Shown: positions 40,758-48,136 of the stretch, in pieces
How the letters are laid out: each line of letters starts with the position of its first letter
Numbering within the stretch: the stretch's first letter is position 1
Assembly: GCF_025384765.1 (NCBI RefSeq)
Contig: NZ_VHLL01000004.1
Span: forward strand, 1 to 64,000
Direction: 5' to 3'
DNA from: Methanoculleus formosensis
GTDB lineage: Archaea > Halobacteriota > Methanomicrobia > Methanomicrobiales > Methanoculleaceae
DNA length: 64,000 nucleotides
The notes under the pieces: generated by a model
What the model was told of the DNA's origin: nothing
Seen by the model: the letters and a program-made list of their open reading frames with translations, nothing else
The model's database searches: none
Made by a program: the position numbers and the translations under genes

Positions 40758-41102
40758 ATGATACGCACGAAACGGGTCTACGAAGAACCCTCGGAGACCG
40801 ACGGGCTCCGGGTCCTCGTCGACCGGCTCTGGCCCCGGGGCGTCTCGAAGGAGAGGGCGAACCTCGACCGGTGGGAGAAGGACCTTGCACCGACGAATGA
40901 ACTGCGGAAGTGGTTCGGGCACGACCCGGCGAAGTGGGAGGAGTTTCTCCGGCGTTACCGGGTCGAGGTCGAGGGGAAGGAAGAACTCCTCGCCGAACTC
41001 CAGAAGGAGGCGACCGCGGGGACGGTCACGCTCCTCTACGCCGCAAAGGACGAGGAGCACAACAACGCCGTGGCGCTGAAGCGGTATATCGAAGAGAAAT
41101 AG
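40758..41102 (+). CDS. DUF488 family protein
   Basis: This 114-residue protein reads IRTKRVYEEPSETDGLRVLV, then DRLWPRGVSKERANLDRWEK and LLYAAKDEEHNNAVALKRYI. These are the signatures of DUF488 (YeaO-like), whose biochemical role is unknown. It is 44 bp upstream of the CODH-family gene and in the same direction, so it may share its transcript. The protein is cytoplasmic. Confidence 0.88.
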   Translation: MIRTKRVYEEPSETDGLRVLVDRLWPRGVSKERANLDRWEKDLAPTNELRKWFGHDPAKWEEFLRRYRVEVEGKEELLAELQKEATAGTVTLLYAAKDEEHNNAVALKRYIEEK

Positions 41103-41146
41103 GCGGCACCGATACTTTTTTACAACTCAGATGCGGTCACTCCCCC

Positions 41147-43057
41147 ATGACCATGGAGAGCGACAGGATATCCTACCACGACTCAGTCCGGACCGTCTAC
41201 GAACGGCTCAAGAAGGACGGCATGTCCAACGTCTGGGACCGCTACGAGGCCCAGGGCTTCGGGAACGACCCCGACAAGCGGTGCGGCTTCTGCCAGGCGG
41301 GCGCCCGGTGCGACTTCTGTTCGAACGGCCCCTGCCGGGCCGACGCAAGCCGGAACCACCGGGGGGTCTGCGGGATCAACGCCGACGGCATGGCGATGCG
41401 GATGATGCTCCTCCGGAACGTCATGGGCGCGTCGAACTACCACTTCCACGCCCAGCAGGCGGTCCGGACCCTCCGGGCGACCGCGGAGGGAAAGACCCCG
41501 TTCTCGATCGCCGAGCCGGAGAAACTCCGGACGTTTGCCGGGCGGCTCGGTATCGATGCGACCGGAAGCGACGCCGATGTCGCACTCCGGCTCTGCGACT
41601 TCGTCGAGGAGGACTTTCACCGGTTCACCTACGAACCGAGCCGGATCGTCGAGCAACTCGCACCGCCGGAGCGAAAAGAGGTCTGGAAACGCCTGGGGCT
41701 CTTCCCGGGCGGGATCTACGGGGAGACGATCGTCGTTACCGCGGCCAGCCTGACCAACGTGGATGGGTGGTACGCGAGCCACGCCATGCGGGCGATGCGC
41801 CTCGGGGTCGCGATGGCCTACCAGAGCCAGATCGTCCTCGAGTACATCCAGGACATCCTCTACGGTATCCCGCAACCGCACCCCATGCGGGTCGACCTCG
41901 GGGTGCTCGACCCCGACTACGTCAACATCCTCCCGAACGGCCACGAACCCTTCCTCGGGTTCGCCCTCATCGACCTCGCCCACGCCGACGAGTGGCAGCA
42001 AAAGGCAAAGGCAGCGGGGGCGAAGGGGCTCCGGGTCATCGCGAACATCGAGACCGGGCAGGAACTGATCCAGCGCCGGAAGATGGACAACGTCTTCTAC
42101 GGCTACACGGGAAACTGGATCATGCAGGAGGCGGTCCTCGCCACCGGGGCAGTGGACGTCTTTGCCGCCGATATGAACTGCTCCCTCCCGCTCGACCCCC
42201 TCTACGCCGAGAAGTACCACTTCAAACTGATCCCGGTCAGCGAAGTCGTGGTCTTCGAGGGCGGGACGGACCGGCTCGAGTACGCCCCCGAGGAGGCAAA
42301 GGAGCAGGCGGCGGCCCTCCTCCAGATGGGGATCGAGAACTTCAAGGAGCGGCATGCGAAGATCGAACCGATCCGCGGCCTTCCCGTGCGGGAGGCGGTG
42401 GTCGGGTTCGCCCCCGAGAGCATCGTCGCGGCGCTCGGCGGGAGCCTTGATGCGCTGCTCGGGGCGATCAAGGACGGCACCATCCGGGGCATCGTCGGGC
42501 TCGTCTCCTGCACCACGCTGCGCGACTCCGGGCAGGACATCCACACCGTCGCGGTCGCACAGAACCTGATCGCCCGCGACATCCTGGTCCTCGGGATGGG
42601 CTGCGGCGTCGCCGCGCTCCAGGTCGCCGGGCTCTGCTCACCGGAGGCGAAGGAGAAAGCCGGGCCGGGGCTCAAAGGGCTCTGCACGGCGCTCGGGGTG
42701 CCGCCGGTGCTCGGGTTCGGGACCTGCACCGACACCGGCAGGTGCGCCGACCTCCTCTTCTCGGTCTCCGACGCCCTCGGCGGGGTGCCGATCCCGGACC
42801 TCCCGGTCGCCGTCGCGGCTCCCGAGTACATGGAGCAGAAAGCGACGATCGACGCCCTCTTCGCGCTAGCGCTCGGCGCCTACACCTACGTCAACCCGGT
42901 CCCGACCGTGACCGGCGGGCCGGATCTGGTGAAACTCCTCACCGAGGACCTCCCCGGCGTCACGGGCGGGGTGCTCCACGTCGAGACGGACGCAAGAGAG
43001 GCGGCGGAGGGGATGCTCGGGCACATCGAGGCGAAGCGGAAGAAACTGGGGCTATAG
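41147..43057 (+). CDS. cooS: CODH-family (CooS-like) Ni/Fe-S protein with hybrid-cluster-type ligand set
   Basis: This 636-residue protein has the full length and fold of monofunctional CO dehydrogenase. The N-terminus has C46-x2-C49, C55, C58, C63 and C75. C55/C58/C63/C75 match the B-cluster; C46-x2-C49 is the CX2C form of the D-cluster instead of CX7C. At the active site I align H266 (NGHEP), C345 (MNC), C455 (LVSC), C486 (GMGCG), C527 (GTC) and K565. The position of the canonical ligand C295 of the C. hydrogenoformans CODH-II is E302 (NIETGQE), and residue 563 is Glu in EQK, as in hybrid-cluster protein. Database annotation would be CO dehydrogenase, but the ligand set suggests a different cluster and reaction. 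ATG 41147 and 41153 are both plausible starts. Confidence 0.8.
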   Translation: MTMESDRISYHDSVRTVYERLKKDGMSNVWDRYEAQGFGNDPDKRCGFCQAGARCDFCSNGPCRADASRNHRGVCGINADGMAMRMMLLRNVMGASNYHFHAQQAVRTLRATAEGKTPFSIAEPEKLRTFAGRLGIDATGSDADVALRLCDFVEEDFHRFTYEPSRIVEQLAPPERKEVWKRLGLFPGGIYGETIVVTAASLTNVDGWYASHAMRAMRLGVAMAYQSQIVLEYIQDILYGIPQPHPMRVDLGVLDPDYVNILPNGHEPFLGFALIDLAHADEWQQKAKAAGAKGLRVIANIETGQELIQRRKMDNVFYGYTGNWIMQEAVLATGAVDVFAADMNCSLPLDPLYAEKYHFKLIPVSEVVVFEGGTDRLEYAPEEAKEQAAALLQMGIENFKERHAKIEPIRGLPVREAVVGFAPESIVAALGGSLDALLGAIKDGTIRGIVGLVSCTTLRDSGQDIHTVAVAQNLIARDILVLGMGCGVAALQVAGLCSPEAKEKAGPGLKGLCTALGVPPVLGFGTCTDTGRCADLLFSVSDALGGVPIPDLPVAVAAPEYMEQKATIDALFALALGAYTYVNPVPTVTGGPDLVKLLTEDLPGVTGGVLHVETDAREAAEGMLGHIEAKRKKLGL

Positions 43058-43075
43058 GGCTCCACATCCTATTTT

Positions 43076-43203
43076 TGCCGGAGGGGGCGGGGGCAGTCAT
43101 GGCGATACCGGGGGAAAACCGTACTCCAGACCGGCATGCAAGCGGGAACACCCGGGGCGAGGTCCCGGATTACCCATTATTGCGGAGGGCGCTACCGATA
43201 CAC
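43076..43203 (+). repeat. GC-rich dispersed repeat R2, copy e (partial)
   Basis: Contains GGGGGCAGTCATGGCGATAC and CATGCAAGCGGGAACACC, which match the distal part of copy d. Only the right end of the element is present. It lies between the CODH-family gene and the membrane-protein gene. Confidence 0.7.
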
Positions 43204-43252
43204 CCGGGCGGAACAGAAAGCGTTTAAGGTGTGGTGGCAAAGAGAGATTTGA

Positions 43253-43759
43253 ATGAGCTCCGCACAGCGCACAGGAGCAGACTTTCTCCTGATCAACCTC
43301 CTCCTTCTCGTTCTCACCCAGCCCGGCGCACTCGTCCTGGCCGGATTCGACCCGCCGTTCGGTCTCGCGGTGAACGCCACCACCTGGATGGCCGCGTTCG
43401 TCGGCGTCTCTCCCCTCGCCGTCCTCTACCTCCTCATCAGGAGCGAATCGCTCGGCAGGCGGTTCCTCCCGATAACGGCGGCCTACATCGCCCTGGTTCT
43501 CGCCGTCGCCTATGCATCCTACCTCCTGCAGCAGCCCCTCTTTGAAGGCTTCAGAGCGCCGGGCTACGAACAGACCTTCCTGGTCTTCCTTGCCGCCTCC
43601 GTGCTGACCGCCGTCATCTCGCTGACACTCCTGCCGGCCGGCCTCCTCGCCTACGCCTGGAATCTCGAAAATCTTCCCTTTCTCGCGGTGAATGTCGTGC
43701 TCCTGGCGGCAGTCGTGCTGCTCTGGCGCCTGCGCTCGCGGGGCTACGAGAGTGGCTGA
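43253..43759 (+). CDS. Four-helix membrane protein of unknown function
   Basis: This 168-residue protein has four or five hydrophobic helices (FLLINLLLLVLTQPGALVLA, WMAAFVGVSPLAVLYLLI, AAYIALVLAVAYASYLL, FLVFLAASVLTAVISLTLL, FLAVNVVLLAAVVLLWRL). No metal or quinone motif is seen. It follows the CODH-family gene after an R2 repeat and could be a membrane partner, but this is only neighbourhood evidence. Confidence 0.6.
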   Translation: MSSAQRTGADFLLINLLLLVLTQPGALVLAGFDPPFGLAVNATTWMAAFVGVSPLAVLYLLIRSESLGRRFLPITAAYIALVLAVAYASYLLQQPLFEGFRAPGYEQTFLVFLAASVLTAVISLTLLPAGLLAYAWNLENLPFLAVNVVLLAAVVLLWRLRSRGYESG

Positions 43760-43860
43760 GGGAGTGTATCTCCCGGGGTGACGGCATCCTTTTCCCTCAG
43801 AAGAACGACGACTGAATCGTATCCGGCAGAATCGATCCTGCCGGGAGGTGAGGGGGTAGT

Positions 43861-44550
43861 ATGGTAAACGGACCCAGAGGAGCAATCCTCCAGAGAGACA
43901 GAACGTCCTATGCGATCGTGCCGAGAACACCCGCGGGAATCGTCAGCCCGGAGCACCTGGAGAGCATCGTCAAGGTCGTCAGGCGCTACGAGATCCCCAT
44001 CATCAAGATGACATCGGGGCAGCGGATGGTGCTCGTCGGGATCAAAGAAGAGGATATCGAGAACATCTGGAACGAACTCGGGATGACCGTCGGGCAGGCG
44101 ACCGCGCCCTGCGTCCACTACGTCCAGGCATGTGCGGGGACGGCGACGTGCAGATACGGCATGCAGGACTCCCTGGGCCTCGGGATCGAGGTCGAGGAGA
44201 TCTACCAGGAGATGAACCTGCCGGCAAAACTCAAGATGGGAGTCTCCGGGTGTTTCCGGTGCTGCGGCGAGAGTTACCTCCGCGACATCGGGTTGTTTGG
44301 GAGCGCAAAAGGATGGACGGTCATCTTCGGGGGCAACTCCGCCGGCCGTCCCCGGATCGGCGATGTCGTCGCAAAAGACCTCCAAAAAGATCAGGCACTC
44401 GACCTGGTCCGCCGGCTGCTCGAATACTATCGGAAGAACGCAAAACCGGGAGAGCGGACCGCACGGTTCGTCGAACGGGTCGGCTTTGACGCCATCAAAA
44501 AGGACGTCCTGACCTTCGCCCCCTACATACCGCTCGACTCCGTCCGGTAG
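43861..44550 (+). CDS. Small siroheme/4Fe-4S nitrite-sulfite reductase-like protein
   Basis: This 229-residue protein has the ferredoxin-like half-domain (YAIVPRTPAGIVSPEHLESI) and the siroheme-4Fe-4S motif C91-x5-C97 (CAGTATC) plus C131-x3-C135 (GCFRCCGES). It is about half the length of dissimilatory reductases and matches the small Dsr-like proteins of methanogens. Those proteins are of uncertain role in sulfite, nitrite or sulfur metabolism. It starts at ATG 43861 right after GGTGAGGGGG, and converges with the TrmB gene. It may pass electrons to the same substrate class as the adjacent CODH/HCP-like protein. Confidence 0.85.
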   Translation: MVNGPRGAILQRDRTSYAIVPRTPAGIVSPEHLESIVKVVRRYEIPIIKMTSGQRMVLVGIKEEDIENIWNELGMTVGQATAPCVHYVQACAGTATCRYGMQDSLGLGIEVEEIYQEMNLPAKLKMGVSGCFRCCGESYLRDIGLFGSAKGWTVIFGGNSAGRPRIGDVVAKDLQKDQALDLVRRLLEYYRKNAKPGERTARFVERVGFDAIKKDVLTFAPYIPLDSVR

Positions 44551-44553
44551 GGG

Positions 44554-45384
44554 TTACGCGGAAGGGGGCCGCACCCCTGCCTCTCCCCGCGCCGGCCCCT
44601 CGATCCGCTCCGCGGTTGCGATCATCCGGTTAACGAACTGCCGCTGGACGCAGGTGATGAACGGCAGGGTGATCACCACGGCGTTCCTGACCCCGTCCTC
44701 GCGGTAGACGATCATGCAGACCCGGTCGTCGGCGATGAAGATGTAATCGAGCAGGAACGCCGCCCCGTCCACCGAGAGCGGGGCACGGTAGACCTTCTCA
44801 AAGACGTTCTCCTGGAAGAAGGAGCAGAACGGTTTCGGGGCGTAGAGCGACGCACCCCCGAGCGGTTTTGTGATCCCGTGTTTCCCGTTCGGGAGAAGGA
44901 TGTTCACCGGGTGGTCTCTCGATGCATCGGCGATCACCCGGGCGAACTCGCCGATCTCGCCGTAGTCCAGGCAGACGACCGCGAGGTCGCGGGTGACGCC
45001 CGCGGCAAGCGACTCCGCGTGGCTCCGGATGCTCCACTCCCCCTGCACGTACCAGATCGGCGAGTTCTTCGATCGGGCGTCGAGCGAGAGGGCTTTCAGT
45101 TCCTGCACCGCCGCCGTCGCTGCGGCATCGGCCGCGCTCTTCAGGTGGCGGATGACGACGGCGGGTTCGGCCGGGATGTAGAGATAGGGATTCCCCCGCC
45201 GGACGGTGATGAAACCCCGTGCGGCAAGACCTTCGGCGATGTCGTAGACCCTCGGCCGGGGGACGCCGCTCGCCTCGTGGATCTGGCGGGCGCTCCCCTC
45301 GCCGATCCCGACGAGAGCCGCATAGACCCGCGCTTCGTACTCTGTCAATCCGAGGGTCGTCAGGTTCCGGACAAGGCCGTCCAT
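44554..45384 (-). CDS. TrmB-family transcriptional regulator
   Basis: This 276-residue protein has the TrmB winged helix (TTLGLTEYEARVYAALVGIG then ASGVPRPRVYDIAEGLAARG, residues about 8-75) and the C-terminal PLD-like regulatory domain (SPIWYVQGEWSIRSHAESLA onward). TrmB proteins sense sugars or metabolites and repress or activate nearby promoters. It is divergent from the DUF2115-cupin-NapH cluster across a 75-bp gap with an imperfect palindrome, so it may control the cluster. Confidence 0.85.
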   Translation of the reverse strand: MDGLVRNLTTLGLTEYEARVYAALVGIGEGSARQIHEASGVPRPRVYDIAEGLAARGFITVRRGNPYLYIPAEPAVVIRHLKSAADAAATAAVQELKALSLDARSKNSPIWYVQGEWSIRSHAESLAAGVTRDLAVVCLDYGEIGEFARVIADASRDHPVNILLPNGKHGITKPLGGASLYAPKPFCSFFQENVFEKVYRAPLSVDGAAFLLDYIFIADDRVCMIVYREDGVRNAVVITLPFITCVQRQFVNRMIATAERIEGPARGEAGVRPPSA

Positions 45385-45387
45385 TGT

Positions 45388-45406
45388 TGTTACTATGAAA
45401 GTTACA
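45388..45406. promoter_or_regulatory. Imperfect palindrome in the TrmB divergent promoter
   Basis: TGTTACT-ATGAA-AGTTACA is a 7-5-7 inverted repeat with one mismatch per arm, 3 bp upstream of the TrmB start and next to an AT-rich CATAATTAAAC. It is a candidate operator. Confidence 0.4.
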
Positions 45407-45459
45407 CCATAATTAAACCTCTCCGCGTCTCATGATCGTAGGTAAACCCTGGTGATACC

Positions 45460-46233
45460 ATGCGGCTGGAGACGATCCTGAACGGTATCCTGCGGCTCAT
45501 CGGCCGGGAAGGCCGCGAGACGCCCGGGGCCGGTCCCGGCGAGGCCTGCTCCTTCATCATCGACCCCTTCGCCGACGACGAGGGGGATGCGGGGGACGGG
45601 CAGACGGTATCGGTCGCGGCGATCAGGAGAGCGTGCCGGCGGATGCACGAGGCAGCGACAAAGAAGGACCTCCTCCGCGTGATCGCCGACGAGATGAAGG
45701 CGTTTGACCTCCACGACCTGGAGATGATGCACGCCCGGTTCGAGCGGAAGGTCGCCAACCTCCCGGAGGACTACCGCGACCGGCTCCTTGAAAGCGTCCG
45801 GGAGGAGATCTTCGGAGCACACCACCGCCTGGTCCTCCTCTCCCGGAACGGCGGCGGATCCGACGACCCCCCGGACCCGGCGCTTTCCGCCTACGCCGCC
45901 ATGGTGGCGGAGGCCTGCACCGAGAAGGCTCGGGAGAAGGACCCGAAGTACCTCTACCTGAAGTATCTCCTCTCCGGGTTCACGATGTTTGTCCTCGCCG
46001 AGCCCGCTCACCCCGTCGGCACACCGTTTCCCGGCGGGCAGATCGTCGACGAGTGGGAGGGGGCCTACCTCTGCCCGGTCAGGGACAAGGCCGACGACGT
46101 GGCGTTCGCCCTCTGCCCCTTCTGCCCGGCGGTCCAGAGCACGGAGCCGACCTTCCCGGAGATGCGGGCCCGTCGATATGAACGGCGGCGGCGGGAGAGC
46201 CTTGAGAACTACTGGACGAATTATAAGGGATGA
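45460..46233 (+). CDS. DUF2115 (UPF0305) family protein
   Basis: This 257-residue protein contains ATKKDLLRVIADEMKAFDLH, PKYLYLKYLLSGFTMFVLAE and near its end CPVRDKADDVAFALCPFCPA. The cysteine cluster (YLCPV and ALCPFC) might bind a metal. DUF2115 proteins are found almost only in methanogens and have no known function. It opens the cluster of cupin and 4Fe-4S genes and is 21 bp from the next gene. Confidence 0.82.
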   Translation: MRLETILNGILRLIGREGRETPGAGPGEACSFIIDPFADDEGDAGDGQTVSVAAIRRACRRMHEAATKKDLLRVIADEMKAFDLHDLEMMHARFERKVANLPEDYRDRLLESVREEIFGAHHRLVLLSRNGGGSDDPPDPALSAYAAMVAEACTEKAREKDPKYLYLKYLLSGFTMFVLAEPAHPVGTPFPGGQIVDEWEGAYLCPVRDKADDVAFALCPFCPAVQSTEPTFPEMRARRYERRRRESLENYWTNYKG

Positions 46234-46254
46234 ATGCGATAAGAGTGACTGGAG

Positions 46255-46602
46255 ATGAACGATATGAAGATTGTTGATGTAGCAGAGGTACCGATCAGCG
46301 AAACCCCGCACCATGTCGACGCCCGGAAGATCTACGACACCGAGCACGCGAACGCGGTTGTGATCACCCTTGCGCCGGGAGAGTCGCTCAAGAAGCACAT
46401 CACCCCGGTGGACGTCTTCTTCTACGTCCTCGAGGGGACGGGGATCGTCGAGATCGGCGACGAGCGCGCGGAGGTCGGCAAGGACCACCTGGTCGACAGC
46501 CCGGCAAAAATACCGCACCGCTGGATGAACGAGAGCGACGGCACCTTCCGGGTGCTCGTGGTAAAGGTCCCGCGGCCGACGACCGGGACGAGACTGCTGT
46601 GA
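46255..46602 (+). CDS. Cupin-domain protein
   Basis: This 115-residue single cupin barrel has the two motifs as PGESLKKHITPVDVFFYVLE and DSPAKIPHRWMNESDGTFRV. The first motif lacks the usual second His (the pattern is KxH..P.D.FFYV), so metal binding is uncertain. It lies between the DUF2115 and NapH-like genes, with short spacings, and is likely co-transcribed. Confidence 0.85.
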   Translation: MNDMKIVDVAEVPISETPHHVDARKIYDTEHANAVVITLAPGESLKKHITPVDVFFYVLEGTGIVEIGDERAEVGKDHLVDSPAKIPHRWMNESDGTFRVLVVKVPRPTTGTRLL

Positions 46603-46608
46603 GCTACG

Positions 46609-47382
46609 ATGGTCGTTGAGTCAATCCCGCCTGCCGTGGGCTCCATCTATGCCCTCCTCGCTTTTGCCGCCCTTGTCTGGCTCTGGCACTCGGGCCGGTT
46701 CACCCGGCGGCGAGCAGTGCCGTTCCTCATAATCTCGGTGCTCCTCGGGTTCCTGGTCTTTGCACCGGTCTTCCCCTACCAGCTGCAGGGTCTCGTCCTC
46801 CGGGACGCGGCGTTGCTCGGGGCGCCGCTCCCCATGGCGCTCATCGGGACGCTTGCCTTCATCGTCCTCGCCTTCGTCTTCGGCCGGATCATCTGCGGGC
46901 AGATCTGCCCGGCGGGCGCCGTCCAGGAGGTCATGCACCTCGTGCCGGTGAAGAAATACAGCAGCGCCGAGAGCCGGGTCCCGGTGGCGGTCAGGGCAGG
47001 CATCTTCGTCGTCTTCCTCGCCGCCGGCCTCGGGCTCGGGATAAGCGTCCTCGGGCTCCTGGGCCTCGCGGACTTCTTCAACCTCACGGTCGCAAGCGTG
47101 TCGTTCTTCGTCTTCCTCGGGATCGTCCTCCTCTCCGCCGTCGTCTACCGGCCATTCTGCCGCTACATCTGCCCCTACGGCACCCTCCTCGCCCCCGCGG
47201 CGTCGAGGGGCGTCTACCGGCTCCGGCGGACGGACGCCTGCATCAACTGCCGGAAGTGCGAGCGGGCGTGCCCGACCGGAGCGGCGAGCCCCGATCACCG
47301 GCTCGGGGAGTGCTACCTCTGCGGCCGGTGCACGGACGCCTGCCCGGTGGAAGGGGCGCTCGTGTATGGACGGGGAAGATGA
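46609..47382 (+). CDS. NapH/polyferredoxin-type membrane electron-transfer protein
   Basis: This 257-residue protein has about five membrane helices with CGQICPAGAVQE and CRYICPYGTLL motifs on the cytoplasmic face, and ends in two ferredoxin-type 4Fe-4S motifs (CINCRKCERACPTGA and CYLCGRCTDACPVEGA). It is homologous to NapH/MauN/CcoG-like proteins, which pass electrons between quinones or ferredoxins and periplasmic or cytoplasmic acceptors. It is a reasonable electron donor for the redox proteins in this cluster. It starts 6 bp after the cupin gene. Confidence 0.88.
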   Translation: MVVESIPPAVGSIYALLAFAALVWLWHSGRFTRRRAVPFLIISVLLGFLVFAPVFPYQLQGLVLRDAALLGAPLPMALIGTLAFIVLAFVFGRIICGQICPAGAVQEVMHLVPVKKYSSAESRVPVAVRAGIFVVFLAAGLGLGISVLGLLGLADFFNLTVASVSFFVFLGIVLLSAVVYRPFCRYICPYGTLLAPAASRGVYRLRRTDACINCRKCERACPTGAASPDHRLGECYLCGRCTDACPVEGALVYGRGR

Positions 47383-47432
47383 GAAGATTACATATGCGAA
47401 GGATATCAGAGTAAAGAAGAGGTTGGTATACC

Positions 47433-47768
47433 ATGGCTAAAGAGAGTCGTGCAGAGTTGCAGGGGAAGGTCCTCCAGTTAGAGGAACTCGTCGCCTACCA
47501 GGACGGAACCGTAGCGAGCAGGATGATCATCAACAACCGGGCGGGGAGCATAACCCTCTTCTCGTTCGACGAGGACGAGGGGCTCTCGGAACACACCGCG
47601 CCCTACGACGCGGTGGTGACGATCCTCGACGGGGAGTGCGAGGTCTGGATCGCGGGAGCGACGCACCAGATGAAGACGGGGGAGACGATCATCTTCCCGG
47701 CAAATGTCCCCCACGCCCTCTCGGGCATAACCCGGTTCAAGATGTCGCTGACGATGATCCGGGAGTGA
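47433..47768 (+). CDS. Cupin-domain protein
   Basis: This 111-residue protein contains FDEDEGLSEHTAPYDAVVTI and PANVPHALSGITRFKMSLTM, a normal single cupin barrel with His ligands (EH and PH). It may bind a metal ion or a small ligand. It is 50 bp after the NapH-like gene and 5 bp before the next one. It and the previous cupin are different and not recent duplicates. Confidence 0.85.
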   Translation: MAKESRAELQGKVLQLEELVAYQDGTVASRMIINNRAGSITLFSFDEDEGLSEHTAPYDAVVTILDGECEVWIAGATHQMKTGETIIFPANVPHALSGITRFKMSLTMIRE

Positions 47769-47773
47769 AGGGT

Positions 47774-48049
47774 ATGACGAACAGTAAAGACGGTGACTAC
47801 TGCAACGTCTGCGGCGGGGTCCCGCCGGACAAGATCAAGATCAAGACCGTCCTCGTGGATGGGAAAGCGACCGGCATCAACCAGCTCGAGTTTATCGTCG
47901 CCGGTGTGCGGGACCTGAACCTCCCAAACGACGCCGCCATCCGCGAAGAACTCCTCAAGTGGGCGTGCGAGTTCAACTACATCCCGACGAAGAAGAAACC
48001 GGCGTATGGCGACGCCCTGATGAAGGAGTACAAGGAAACGCAGGAGTGA
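47774..48049 (+). CDS. Small CxxC protein, conserved in methanogens
   Basis: This 91-residue protein begins TNSKDGDYCNVCGGVPPDKI, followed by INQLEFIVAGVRDLNLPNDA and a C-terminal NYIPTKKKPAYGDALMKEYK. Similar proteins are often labelled NAC family transcription factor in methanogen genomes, from memory; I see no DNA-binding domain and treat that name with caution. A CxxC pair could bind zinc or be redox-active. ATG 47774 is preceded by GTGAAGGG. It is the last gene of the cluster. Confidence 0.65.
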   Translation: MTNSKDGDYCNVCGGVPPDKIKIKTVLVDGKATGINQLEFIVAGVRDLNLPNDAAIREELLKWACEFNYIPTKKKPAYGDALMKEYKETQE

Positions 48050-48136
48050 GCGGTCGGCGCCGGAACGGTCTCCGGCGCCGCACCCCTGAGAGTTGCTTTT
48101 TTTCAAGGTCTCGTCACGCGAGGTGCTAGAAAATGT

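Noticed and set aside
41183-42544. 453-codon minus-strand frame
   Set aside because: Antisense to the CODH-family gene; Asp/Val-rich composition typical of a mirrored GC-rich gene.
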